Positions 18,768 to 27,227 of a DNA stretch of 64,000 nucleotides are shown here, one piece after another. A program made the position numbers and the translations under genes. Source of the DNA: Streptomyces sp. SCL15-4 (GTDB taxonomy: Bacteria > Actinomycetota > Actinomycetes > Streptomycetales > Streptomycetaceae); the NCBI RefSeq assembly GCF_033366695.1, contig NZ_JAOBTQ010000001.1:3100001-3164000 (forward strand), read 5' to 3'. The notes under the pieces are model-generated. The model was not told the DNA's origin. It searched no databases and saw only the letters and a list, made by a program, of their open reading frames with translations. Every line of letters begins with the position of its first letter. Within the stretch, counting starts at the first letter, position 1.

Positions 18768-18925
18768 GGGGACTCCGTTGGTCGGTCAATCACTACAGTT
18801 GTTCTCCTCGTAACACTGCCACGCCCTTCTTCATTCCGAGACACCCGTTCCGGTGTGCGAGACGATGCCGTCCCAGCAACCGGGCAGCGTCCGCCGGGAG
18901 CCGGTGCGCTCGGGCGCGGCAGCGG

Positions 18926-19885
18926 TCAGATGCGGCACGCCGCCTCCATCCAGATGTCGGCCAGGGACTCCTCCAGGTTGATGCGGGGCCGCCAGCCGAG
19001 GCGGTCGCGGGCGGTGCGTACGTCGGCCTGCTGCCAGCTGCCGCAGCCGTCCGGGTAGGGGTAGGCGACCGGGGGCGCGTGGTCGGCGTCGGCGCGGGGG
19101 TGCCCGAGAGCGGCCCGCAGCGGCCCGGGCGGGGCGTCCAGTTCGTGGAGGGCACCGCCGTAGCCGGCCACGCGCGCCAGGACGGCGGCGGCGTCCCTGA
19201 GGCGGACGGCGCGCCCGGAGCCGATGTTGATCACGCCCTGCGCGGCGGAGAGCGAGGCCGCGTGCACGGCCCGGGCGACATCGCGTACGTCGATGAAGTC
19301 ACGCTGGACGCCGAGCCCGCCGAGCTTCAGCTCGCCGTCTCCGGACTGCATGGCGCGGCGCATGGCCTCGGCGAGCCGGCCGAGCGGGGAGCCCGCCGGG
19401 GTGCCGGGCCCGGCCGGCGAGAAGACGCGCAGGACGACCGCGTCCAGGCCGGAGCCGAGGACCAGTTCGGTCGCGGCGAGCTTGCTGACGCCGTACGGGC
19501 CGCCGGGGCGCGGCACGGCGTCCTCGGGCGTGGAGGAGCCGGGCTGGCTGGGGCCGTACTCGGAGCCGCAGCCGATCTGCACCAGGCGCGCGCCGCAGCC
19601 GCTGCGGCGCAGCGCCTCGCAGACGGTGGCCACGGCGACGGTGTTGTGCCGGGTCAGTTCGCGGGCGCCGCCCCGGGTCGCGCCGGCGCAGTTGACGACG
19701 ACTCCGGGGTGGACCGCGTCCAGGAAGCGGGTGAGCGCGCCCGGGCTGCCGGTGGCGAGGTCGAAGCGGACGTCGGCGTCGTCGCCGCGGCCGAGCGCGG
19801 TGAGCTGGACGGCCGGGTCGGCGAGCAGGCGGTCGGCGACGTAACGGCCGATGAATCCGTTGGCTCCGATCAGCAGGACCCTCAT
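18926..19885 (-). CDS. NAD-dependent epimerase/dehydratase (extended SDR)
   Basis: A 319-residue extended short-chain dehydrogenase. The N-terminus MRVLLIGANGFIGRYVADRL is the NAD-binding GxxGxxG motif. YGVSKLAATELVLG supplies the YxxxK catalytic pair, and NCAGATRGGA and FIDVRDVARAV are typical of nucleotide-sugar epimerases. It probably modifies a nucleotide sugar for the adjacent glycosyltransferase. Its ATG overlaps the stop codon of a 40-codon ORF (ATGA), suggesting coupled translation at the end of the DUF3492 cluster. The sugar specificity cannot be read. Confidence 0.85.
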   Translation of the reverse strand: MRVLLIGANGFIGRYVADRLLADPAVQLTALGRGDDADVRFDLATGSPGALTRFLDAVHPGVVVNCAGATRGGARELTRHNTVAVATVCEALRRSGCGARLVQIGCGSEYGPSQPGSSTPEDAVPRPGGPYGVSKLAATELVLGSGLDAVVLRVFSPAGPGTPAGSPLGRLAEAMRRAMQSGDGELKLGGLGVQRDFIDVRDVARAVHAASLSAAQGVINIGSGRAVRLRDAAAVLARVAGYGGALHELDAPPGPLRAALGHPRADADHAPPVAYPYPDGCGSWQQADVRTARDRLGWRPRINLEESLADIWMEAACRI

Positions 19886-20004
19886 CGGGCGGCTCCCGGG
19901 GTGTGCGCGCCGGTGGTACCGGCCGTTTCGACGGCTGGTGCGGCTGCTCCGGACGCTCCGGCGGTTCCGGTGGCTCCGGACGCTCCGGGTCGGGAGGTGG
20001 TCAT
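19882..20004 (-). CDS. Small 40-residue Ala/Gly/Thr-rich ORF coupled to the epimerase gene
   Basis: The ATG at 20004 has an excellent ribosome site (GAAGGAG, about 8 bases upstream). The ORF encodes a 40-residue peptide starting MTTSRPGASGATGTAG and ending TPGAAR, with no hydrophobic segment and no known domain. Its stop overlaps the epimerase start (ATGA). The predicted product is low-complexity, so it may be a translational leader for the epimerase, a remnant of a larger gene lost from the cluster, or a real microprotein. Expression is inferred only from the ribosome site and the overlap. Confidence 0.45.
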   Translation of the reverse strand: MTTSRPGASGATGTAGASGAAAPAVETAGTTGAHTPGAAR

Positions 20005-20074
20005 CTGGTCTTCTCCTTCGAAGAGATGGTGCGGATGCCCGTGGCGGGTCGGGTCGGACCGGCGGGCGGGAGAT

Positions 20075-21652
20075 TCACTCGGGTGCTCCCGTGGGGGCGT
20101 GGGCCGAGGCCCGGGTGAGCGTGCGGCCGGCGTGCCAGAGCAGGGCCAGGGCCGCGGTGCCGCAGGCGAGGACCGGTACGGCGGCCTCGCCGCACGCGTC
20201 CACGAGGGTCTGGACCGGGGCCGCCAGGAAGGCGCAGCCGGACAGCCGGCCGGCCGGCGGCAGCGCCAGGGCCACCGCCTCCACGGCCACGGCGGCGCCC
20301 AGTGCGCGGGCGGGTGCGCGCCGGTGGCGGTGCGCGGTGAGCAGGCGGGCGGACAGCAGCAGGGCGCCCAGGGCGAGGGCCTGTGGGTAGGCCGCGGGCT
20401 GGCGCAGGACGGTGCCGCACAGCGCGAGCAGCGCGGCCAGGGCGCCGAGGTACAGGGCGAACGCGCCGGGCAGCACAGGGGTCATCGCGGCCGTGAACGC
20501 CTTCAGGCTCCGGCTGGCGGCGAGCCCGCGGCGGGCTCCGGCGGCGAGGAGGCGGGCGCACCAGGCGGCGGGGGCGCAGGCCAGCAGGAGGGCCAGGACG
20601 GGCGCGGTGGCCGTGGGCCAGGGGCCGTCCGGGGTCCCGGTGGGCGGGGCGTCGGGGCCGCCGGTCAGGACGGCGCGCAGCAGGCCGTCGCCGAGGAGGG
20701 CGTATCCGAGCAGCCAGAGCGTCCACGCGCCGGTGCCCGGCGTGGTGCGCCGGGCGCGTGCGCCGGGCGGGCCGGCGAGCGGGCCGTGGCGCAGGGCCGC
20801 GCGGGTGGCGAGGGCGACGGCGAGGAGGCCGCCGAGTGCCACCAGCAGGCGGGGGGTGCCGTGGGTGAGGCGCAGTCCGGTCACCGTCGCCGCGCCGAGC
20901 GCTCCGGGCAGGAGGGCGAGCAGGACCCAGCCTGCTCGGACGCGGGGTCCGGGGAGGGGCCGGGGCTGCGGGGAGGGCCGCTCGGTGTCGCACGGCACGC
21001 GCGCGTACAGCTCCTCGGCGAGCGAGAAGACGTCACGGTGGCGGAAGTGGGCGGCGGTCCGGTCGGTGATGCCGTACGACTCCAGGCGCACGGCGGTCTC
21101 CAACGGGTCCACCGCCCGCTCGCACAGCTCGGGGTGCCCGTGCAGCAGGGCTTTCACCGGGTCGCCGGAGCTTTGGGCGGCACCGCCGGCCGGCGTCCGC
21201 GCCGACCACCCGTCCGGCGCGGAGGGACCGCTCCCAGGACCCCGTCCGGCCGGAGCCGTCCACCAGGCGTCGCCCTCCACGGCTTCGGCCCGCGTACCGG
21301 AAACCCGCCCGCGAAGTCCGGCCGGCGCTCCGGGAACACGGTCGGCCGGCGGTGCTCCGCGCCCGGAGTCCGGCGCGACAGCCGGAGCCGGCACCCACTC
21401 CCCCGACCGCGCGTCCCATGGCTCCGCGCCGCTCGGCATTCCCGGGTGGTCCGAGGCGGCCGCATCTCTCCGGGCCGGAGCGCCGTCGCCCAGGTCGTCC
21501 CCGCTCCCGGCGACCGGCCTGTTCGCCTCTTCCGGCCGCACCGCCGTACCCGGCCCGCCCGGCTCCACCGGCTCTCCCTTCCGCCCCCGCGGCTCCACGG
21601 GCGGGCCGGAGCCCGGTCCGTCGGTGGAGGGACGGCGCCGCAGGCCGGTCAT
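20075..21652 (-). CDS. Polytopic membrane protein of the DUF3492 glycosyltransferase cluster
   Basis: About 525 residues. The first 160 or so are Pro/Gly/Ala-rich and disordered. A short soluble part (VKALLHGHPELCERAVDPLE, then RTAAHFRHRDVFSLAEELYA) follows. About ten hydrophobic helices fill the rest (GWVLLALLPGALGAATVTGL and others). The ATG overlaps the stop of the glycosyltransferase gene (ATGA), so the two are translationally coupled. In Pel-type polysaccharide clusters a PelF (DUF3492) glycosyltransferase is paired with a membrane transporter (PelG); this protein holds that place, but I cannot see convincing PelG motifs. It is probably part of an exopolysaccharide assembly or export unit. 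Confidence 0.7.
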   Translation of the reverse strand: MTGLRRRPSTDGPGSGPPVEPRGRKGEPVEPGGPGTAVRPEEANRPVAGSGDDLGDGAPARRDAAASDHPGMPSGAEPWDARSGEWVPAPAVAPDSGRGAPPADRVPGAPAGLRGRVSGTRAEAVEGDAWWTAPAGRGPGSGPSAPDGWSARTPAGGAAQSSGDPVKALLHGHPELCERAVDPLETAVRLESYGITDRTAAHFRHRDVFSLAEELYARVPCDTERPSPQPRPLPGPRVRAGWVLLALLPGALGAATVTGLRLTHGTPRLLVALGGLLAVALATRAALRHGPLAGPPGARARRTTPGTGAWTLWLLGYALLGDGLLRAVLTGGPDAPPTGTPDGPWPTATAPVLALLLACAPAAWCARLLAAGARRGLAASRSLKAFTAAMTPVLPGAFALYLGALAALLALCGTVLRQPAAYPQALALGALLLSARLLTAHRHRRAPARALGAAVAVEAVALALPPAGRLSGCAFLAAPVQTLVDACGEAAVPVLACGTAALALLWHAGRTLTRASAHAPTGAPE

Positions 21653-23331
21653 CGGGTCTCCTCCGCCGACGGCCGGGTGGCCCGGGACGGGGTGCGGGCC
21701 GCCCAGGCGGGGACGCCGCGGGGCGGGGCGGGGGCCGTGGGGCCGGTCCAGTGGCCGGGGACGAAGGTCTCGGCGGGGGTCGCGAAGGGGCGGGGCTCGT
21801 CCGGGGCGGACCGGCGGACCGGGCAGCGGGAGACGATCTCCAGGTAGAGGCCGTGAAAAGCCGTGACGGTCCGCTCGACGGTGAACAGTTCGAGCGCCCG
21901 GGCGCGCGCGGCGGCGCCGAGGCGCACGCGCCGCTCGGGGTCGCGCAGCAACGCCACGCACGCCTGCGCGAGCGCTCGGGGATCGCGCGGCGGTACGACC
22001 AGTCCCGTGCCGCCGATGACCTCCGCGACCGCGCCCGCGTCCGCGGACACGGTGGCCCGGCCGGTGAGCATCGCCTCGACGAGGCCGGCCGGGAAGCCCT
22101 CCGCATGGCCGGAGCGGACGACGACCGCGCCGGCGGCGTACGCGTCGGACACCCTCGTCTCCTCCGAGGGGCCGATCTCCTCGAAGGAGACGGGACGGTC
22201 GCCTTCCGGCTCGCCGGGGAACAGCCGCGCGGCCAGCGCCCGGCAGTGGCCGGCATAGGCCGCTCCCTCGGCGCCGGACGGCGTGCCCACGATGCGCAGC
22301 CGGGCCTTCGGCTCCTCCCGGCGGACCTCGGCGAAGGCGTGCAGCAGGGACACCAGGTCCTCGGCCGGGTCCACGCTCCCGGCCCAGACCAGCGTGTACG
22401 CATCGGCCGGGACCGTCGACGCGTCCGCCTCCCCGAACCGCTCGGCCTCCGCGCCGGGATACACCGTGCGGATCCGGGCGCGGTCGGCGCCGCACCGTTC
22501 CTGCCAGCGGCGCGCGTGCGCGTCACCGGAGGTGAGGAGTTCGGCCGCGCGGTAGACCTCGGCCGCGAGCCGGCCGTGGAAGGCGGCGAGCACGGCGCGT
22601 ACGGCGGGAGCGGCGGTGCCGGGGCCGGACGTCAGGTAGTGGGTGCGCAGGTGCACGTCGAACTCGGTGACGAGCAGCGGCACCCCGTGGAAGTGCCGGG
22701 CGAGCAGCCCGCAGAGGGCGGGCGGGCCGCCTGTGGTGGCGTGGCAGAGGTCGGCCGCGCCGAGCGCGTCGTCGCCGTACCAGTCGAGCGAGAGGGGCCG
22801 CAGCGCGTGTTCGAGGTGCGCGGTGACGGTGAGCAGGTCGGTCACCCGGGCCTCGCGCGCCGTGCACAGCGCGCGGGGCGCGCGGCAGGCTCGTTCCAGG
22901 GCGCGCACGGCGATGTCCGAGCGCAGGGCGCCGGCCAGCCCGTCCTCCTCGCGGGCGAGTTCGGCGAGTGCGTACAGCGCACTGCCGAAACGGTCCGCCA
23001 GATCCCCGGACGCGTCCGGCCCCTCACCTGCGGCCCCGGCGCCCGCGCACACCGCCCCGACCAGTTCGCCGTAGCACTCGGCGAAGCGTCGGCGTGCGCG
23101 CCGGCCGTAGGGAAGGCCGGCGTCACCGGCCGTCCACGGCGGCGCCGTGCGCACCCGGCGGACCTGCGGCGGCAGCGCGGGCCGGACCCCGGCCTCCCGG
23201 CGCCGGCCGCCGCCGAGCGCGTAGATGTCGAACTCGTGCTGCCCGAGTCCGCGCACCAGCCGTTCGCACCAGGACGCGGCGGCACCGCTCGCATACGGGC
23301 GGGCACCCTCGGTAAGCAGCCCCAAGCGCAT
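21649..23331 (-). CDS. DUF3492 (PelF-like) family GT4 glycosyltransferase
   Basis: A 560-residue glycosyltransferase. The N-terminus MRLGLLTEGARPYASGAAAS followed by WCERLVRGLGQHEFDIYAL is characteristic of DUF3492/PelF proteins. The GT4 donor domain follows: LVWAGSVDPAEDLVSLLHAF, RIVGTPSG, VSDAYAAGAVVVRSGHAEGF and the E-x7-E-like segment GFPAGLVEAMLTGRATVSAD. It probably polymerises or initiates an extracellular polysaccharide using a UDP-sugar. It is first in a minus-strand cluster with a membrane protein, a 40-codon ORF and an epimerase. The start is the ATG at 23331. A terminator hairpin of the upstream ABC operon lies 80 bp away. Confidence 0.85.
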   Translation of the reverse strand: MRLGLLTEGARPYASGAAASWCERLVRGLGQHEFDIYALGGGRRREAGVRPALPPQVRRVRTAPPWTAGDAGLPYGRRARRRFAECYGELVGAVCAGAGAAGEGPDASGDLADRFGSALYALAELAREEDGLAGALRSDIAVRALERACRAPRALCTAREARVTDLLTVTAHLEHALRPLSLDWYGDDALGAADLCHATTGGPPALCGLLARHFHGVPLLVTEFDVHLRTHYLTSGPGTAAPAVRAVLAAFHGRLAAEVYRAAELLTSGDAHARRWQERCGADRARIRTVYPGAEAERFGEADASTVPADAYTLVWAGSVDPAEDLVSLLHAFAEVRREEPKARLRIVGTPSGAEGAAYAGHCRALAARLFPGEPEGDRPVSFEEIGPSEETRVSDAYAAGAVVVRSGHAEGFPAGLVEAMLTGRATVSADAGAVAEVIGGTGLVVPPRDPRALAQACVALLRDPERRVRLGAAARARALELFTVERTVTAFHGLYLEIVSRCPVRRSAPDEPRPFATPAETFVPGHWTGPTAPAPPRGVPAWAARTPSRATRPSAEETR

Positions 23332-23411
23332 GTGTGCACCCCCGGTCTCCCGTCTGGGGAGCCGCCATCGGACCGGCGGCTCGCAGCGGGATGAACGTAA
23401 GGGGACAAGGC

Positions 23412-23445
23412 GGTGGCGCGACGGACGGTTGTCCGTCGCGCCACC
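23412..23445 (-). terminator. strong hairpin terminator of the peptide ABC operon
   Basis: GGTGGCGCGACGGAC pairs perfectly with GTCCGTCGCGCCACC across a GGTT loop (15-bp stem). It lies about 120 bp past the end of the ABC ATPase gene and before the glycosyltransferase gene. Confidence 0.75.
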
Positions 23446-23565
23446 AAAAGGGGTGAACGCTCGTAACTTTCGCGTGCGGGTCGCGTTCGACCGCGCTAAT
23501 GCGTCACACGGTGATCGGACGAGCGCGAAACGTCACGGCCTGCGGTGCGGGCGCGGTGCCGGCCG

Positions 23566-25158
23566 CTAGGCGGCCGCCGGATCGCGTCGGGCGGCGCGCC
23601 GCCGGGCCGCCAGTTCCGGGTCGAGGGCGGGCACGGCGGCCAGGAGCTGCTTGGTGTACGGCTCGCGCGGGCTGTCGTAGACCTCGTCGGCGGGCCCGTA
23701 CTCGACGAGCCGGCCACGCCGCATCACCGCGACCCGGTCGCTGACCTGGCGGACGACGGCGAGGTCGTGCGCGATGAAGACCAGCGCCAGCCCGAGTTCC
23801 CGCTGGAGTTCGCCGAGCAGGGCGACCACCTGGGCCTGCGTGGTGACGTCGAGCGCGGAGACCGGCTCGTCGCAGACGAGAGCGCGCGGCTCGGCGGCGA
23901 GCGCCCGTGCGATGCCGACGCGCTGGCGCTGGCCGCCGCTGAACTCGTGCGGGTAGCGGTCGTAGTGCGCCCGGTCGAGTCCCACGCGCGCCAGCAGTTC
24001 CGACACCCGCGCCCGGATGCGCTCCTCGTCGTGTTCGCCCCGCGCGCGCAGCGGGTCGGCGATGGACTCGCCGATGCTGCGGCGGGGGTTGAGGGAGGAG
24101 ACGGGGTCCTGGAAGACCATCTGGACGGCCGGGTTCACCCCGGTGTGCGGGCGCCCGGCGTAGCGGATCTCGCCGGCGGTCGGCTCCAGCAGCCCGACCA
24201 GCATGCGGCCGAGCGTGGTCTTGCCGCTGCCGCTCTCGCCGACCACGCCGAGGGTCTCCCCGCGCCGGACGGTCACCGAGACGTCGTCCACGGCCGCGAA
24301 CGCCCGCTTGCCGCGCCCGAACTCGCGCCGTACACCGGTGGCCTCCAGCACGACCTCGCCGGTGGCCGGCGGGCCGGTGCGGCGGGCGTCCACGCGCGGG
24401 ACGGCGTCGAGCAGTTCGCGGGTGTAGGCCTCGGCGGGCGCGGCGAGGACGGCGCCGACCGGGCCGCGTTCGACGGCCCTGCCGTGCCGCATGACGAGGA
24501 TGTCGTCCACGCTCTCGGCGGCCACACCCACGTCGTGGGTGACGAGCAGCAGGCCCATGCCGGTCTCCGCGCGCAGGGTGTGCAGCAGGTCGAGGATCTG
24601 GGCCTGGACGGTGACGTCGAGGGCGGTGGTCGGCTCGTCGGCGATCAGCAGGTCCGGTTCGCCGGCGAGGGCCATGGCGATGAGGGCGCGCTGGCGCATG
24701 CCGCCGCTGAACTCGTGCGGACGCGACCGGGCCCGCCGTGCCGCGTCCGGGATGCCGACCCGGTCCAGCACCTCCACGACACGGGCGCGTGCGGCGCGGC
24801 GCGACACGCGCGCGTGGACGCGGTAGACCTCGGCGATCTGGTCGCCGATCGCGTAGTACGGGTCGAGCGAGGACAGCGGGTCCTGGAAGACCATGGCCGC
24901 CCTGGCGCCGCGCAGCCGGCGCAGTTCCTCGTCGGAGGCCGCCCGGACGTCGGTGCCGGCCACCCGGACCGTGCCGCCGACCCGGGCGCCGGTGCCCCGG
25001 TGCAGGCCCAGCAGGGCGCCCGCGACCGTGGACTTGCCGGAGCCGGACTCGCCGACCAGGGCGAGGGCGGCGCCCTCCGCGAGGCTGAAGGAGAGCCCGT
25101 CGACGGCGCGCAGGGCGCCGAACCGGACGGTCAGGTCCGTCACTTCCACCAGGCTCAT
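23566..25158 (-). CDS. Fused DppD-DppF-type peptide ABC transporter ATPase
   Basis: A 530-residue protein holding two complete ABC ATPase modules in one chain. Module 1 has [13 protein letters not shown] near residue 40, the signature [15 protein letters not shown] and Walker [12 protein letters not shown]. Module 2 has [29 protein letters not shown] and [10 protein letters not shown]. The two halves correspond to DppD and DppF (OppD/OppF), which are usually separate genes. It powers the importer formed by the next two permeases and the binding protein. The start is the ATG of [14 protein letters not shown]; it overlaps the DppB-type permease stop (ATGA). Stop 23566 is the end of the operon. 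Confidence 0.92.
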   Translation of the reverse strand: MSLVEVTDLTVRFGALRAVDGLSFSLAEGAALALVGESGSGKSTVAGALLGLHRGTGARVGGTVRVAGTDVRAASDEELRRLRGARAAMVFQDPLSSLDPYYAIGDQIAEVYRVHARVSRRAARARVVEVLDRVGIPDAARRARSRPHEFSGGMRQRALIAMALAGEPDLLIADEPTTALDVTVQAQILDLLHTLRAETGMGLLLVTHDVGVAAESVDDILVMRHGRAVERGPVGAVLAAPAEAYTRELLDAVPRVDARRTGPPATGEVVLEATGVRREFGRGKRAFAAVDDVSVTVRRGETLGVVGESGSGKTTLGRMLVGLLEPTAGEIRYAGRPHTGVNPAVQMVFQDPVSSLNPRRSIGESIADPLRARGEHDEERIRARVSELLARVGLDRAHYDRYPHEFSGGQRQRVGIARALAAEPRALVCDEPVSALDVTTQAQVVALLGELQRELGLALVFIAHDLAVVRQVSDRVAVMRRGRLVEYGPADEVYDSPREPYTKQLLAAVPALDPELAARRRAARRDPAAA

Positions 25159-26153
25159 GCGAGCACCACCCGTCGGTCGGCCACCGCGTACAGGACGTCC
25201 GCGACGGCGTTGGCGAGGACCACGAAGAAGCCGGTCACCAGGACCATGCCGACGACCACCGGCAGGTCGACGACCTTGACCGCGTGCACCAGTTCCTGGC
25301 CGATGCCGGGCAGGCCGAACAGGGTCTCGGTGAGCACGGCGCCGCCGACGGCCGAGCCGAAGGTGACCGCGTTGAGGGCGATGACGGAGGCCGTGGCGCC
25401 GCGCAGGGCGTGCCGGGTGATCACCGCGCGTTCGCCGACGCCGTAGGCGCGGAAGGTGCGGATGTGGTCCTCGGCCAGTGTCTCCAGCATCGACGCCCGG
25501 GTCAGCCGGGCGAAGTTGGCCGCCTCGATGAGGGCGAGGGACAGCCATGGCAGCAGCAGGTTCCACGCCCACTGTTCGGGGTCGTCGGTGAAGTTCACGT
25601 ACTGCGGGAAGGGCAGCAGCCGGAGTTCGCCGCAGACGACGATCATCAGGACCAGGCCGATGACGAAGACGGGGGTGGCGACGCCGGCGAGGGTGATCGC
25701 GGTCAGCACGCGTTCGGAGAGCCGGCCGCGCCGCCAGGCGGACAGCACGCCGGTGCCGACGCCGAGCAGCAGCCAGATCACCATCGCGCCGAGCACCAGC
25801 GAGAAGCTCACCGGCAGCTTGGTCAGGATGATGTCGGTGACCTGCCGGCCGCTCTGGTACGACTGGCCCAGGCAGGGCGCCGAGCAGTGCTCCACGGAGG
25901 TGCCGGTGGAGTAGTCCTGGCCCGCGAAGACGCCATGCAGGAAGTGCCAGTAGCGCACGTACAGCGGGTCGTCGAGGTGGAGTTGCTGGGCCACCTGGTG
26001 GACCTGGGCCGGGGAGCAGCGCGGGCCGCAGGTGATCTGGGCGACGTTGCCGGGGGTGACGTAGAAGACGACGTAGATGATCACCGAGAGCACGAACAGG
26101 GTGATCACGGCGCCGACGAGCCGGCGCAGGACGAAACCGGTGAGGCCGTTCAC
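25155..26153 (-). CDS. DppB-type ABC transporter permease
   Basis: A 332-residue inner-membrane permease of the peptide/nickel family. The GTG start gives VNGLTGFVLRRLVGAVITLF, the canonical N-terminal helix (RRL.. followed by YVVFYVTPGN). There is a large extracellular loop with CGPRCSPAQ and the paired Cys of EHCSAPCLGQ. The EAA-type loop is ARLTRASMLETLAEDHIRTF then RAYG. About six membrane segments are present. It overlaps both neighbours by 4 bp, so the operon is tightly coupled. The extra Cys pairs in the external loop are notable but I cannot say they are functional. Confidence 0.9.
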   Translation of the reverse strand: MNGLTGFVLRRLVGAVITLFVLSVIIYVVFYVTPGNVAQITCGPRCSPAQVHQVAQQLHLDDPLYVRYWHFLHGVFAGQDYSTGTSVEHCSAPCLGQSYQSGRQVTDIILTKLPVSFSLVLGAMVIWLLLGVGTGVLSAWRRGRLSERVLTAITLAGVATPVFVIGLVLMIVVCGELRLLPFPQYVNFTDDPEQWAWNLLLPWLSLALIEAANFARLTRASMLETLAEDHIRTFRAYGVGERAVITRHALRGATASVIALNAVTFGSAVGGAVLTETLFGLPGIGQELVHAVKVVDLPVVVGMVLVTGFFVVLANAVADVLYAVADRRVVLA

Positions 26154-27223
26154 GCCCTCTCCTCCTTCCCGGCAGCGGTGTCCGCCACGGCGGTCCCGGT
26201 GGCCGGCGAGGCGTTCGCCAGGGCCGCCTCGGCGCGGGCCTCCCGTTTGCGGCCGGTGCCGACGCGCAGCCGGGAGGCGGCGCGCGGGTCGAGGGCGACG
26301 CGGACGCCGTCGCCGAGGACGGTCATGGCGAACACGGTCACGAACAGGGCGAGGGCGGGCAGCAGCAGGTACTGCGGGGCGGCCTCGTACCAGACGTCGG
26401 CGGAGGTGAGCATCTGGCCCCACGAGGGCGTGGGCGGCTTGACTCCGACACCGAGGAAGGACAAGGCCGCCTCGGCGCTGATGTTGGCCGGGACCAGCAG
26501 CGCGGCATAGGTGATGACCGGCGCGGCGAGACCCGGGAGGAGTTCGCGCACGGCGGTCCGCCAGGTGCTCCAGCCGCTGAGCCGGGAGGCGGAGACGTAG
26601 TCGAGGTTCTTCAGGGCGAGCGTCTGGGCGCGCACCATCTTCGCCATCGTGGACCATCCGGCGACCAGGGAGAGGATCAGCGCGACCAGGACCGGGCGCG
26701 GGAAGCCGTCGGGCGCGACGGCCAGCAGGGCCAGGGCCATGATCATCAGCGGCATCGCGACGAAGATGTCGGTGATCCGGCTCAGCACCAGGTCGACCCA
26801 GCGGTTGCCCAGTCCGGCGGCCGTGCCCACGGCGACCCCGAGGAGGACCTGGACCAGCGTGGCGCCCAGCGACACACCGAGCGAGACCCGCGCGCCGTAG
26901 ACGAGCCGGGCGAACAGGTCGCGTCCGGTCTGCGGCTCGACGCCCAGCCAGTGGCCGGCGCTCGCGCCGCCGAGGGAGCCGATGGGCACGCCTCCGCGGG
27001 CGGAGTCGATCAGGTCGGGGTGGTAGGTGGTGGGGTCCTGGCCCTCGACGGCGGTGAGCAGCGGCGCGGCGAGCGCGACCAGGACGAGCAGTGCGACGAC
27101 GACGGCGGCGACCAGGGCGGCGCGCTGCGCCCGCAGCCGCCGCCAGAACTGACGGGCCCCCGAGACCGCCGGGACGGTGGTGTCCGTCCCGGCGGTCTCG
27201 ACGGCGACGAGTGCCTCGCTCAC
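26150..27223 (-). CDS. DppC-type ABC transporter permease
   Basis: A 357-residue second permease of the importer. It has an N-terminal cytoplasmic segment and a first helix LVAAVVVALLVLVALAAPLL. The family motif HWLGVEPQTGRDLFARLVYG is clear. Other helices follow, and the EAA loop is VRAQTLALKNLDYVSASRL. FLGVGVKPPTPSWGQML is the conserved C-terminal signature of DppC/OppC. An alanine-rich tail of about 45 residues follows. The start is GTG 27223, only 4 bp after the binding-protein stop. Confidence 0.9.
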   Translation of the reverse strand: MSEALVAVETAGTDTTVPAVSGARQFWRRLRAQRAALVAAVVVALLVLVALAAPLLTAVEGQDPTTYHPDLIDSARGGVPIGSLGGASAGHWLGVEPQTGRDLFARLVYGARVSLGVSLGATLVQVLLGVAVGTAAGLGNRWVDLVLSRITDIFVAMPLMIMALALLAVAPDGFPRPVLVALILSLVAGWSTMAKMVRAQTLALKNLDYVSASRLSGWSTWRTAVRELLPGLAAPVITYAALLVPANISAEAALSFLGVGVKPPTPSWGQMLTSADVWYEAAPQYLLLPALALFVTVFAMTVLGDGVRVALDPRAASRLRVGTGRKREARAEAALANASPATGTAVADTAAGKEERA

Positions 27224-27227
27224 GGCG

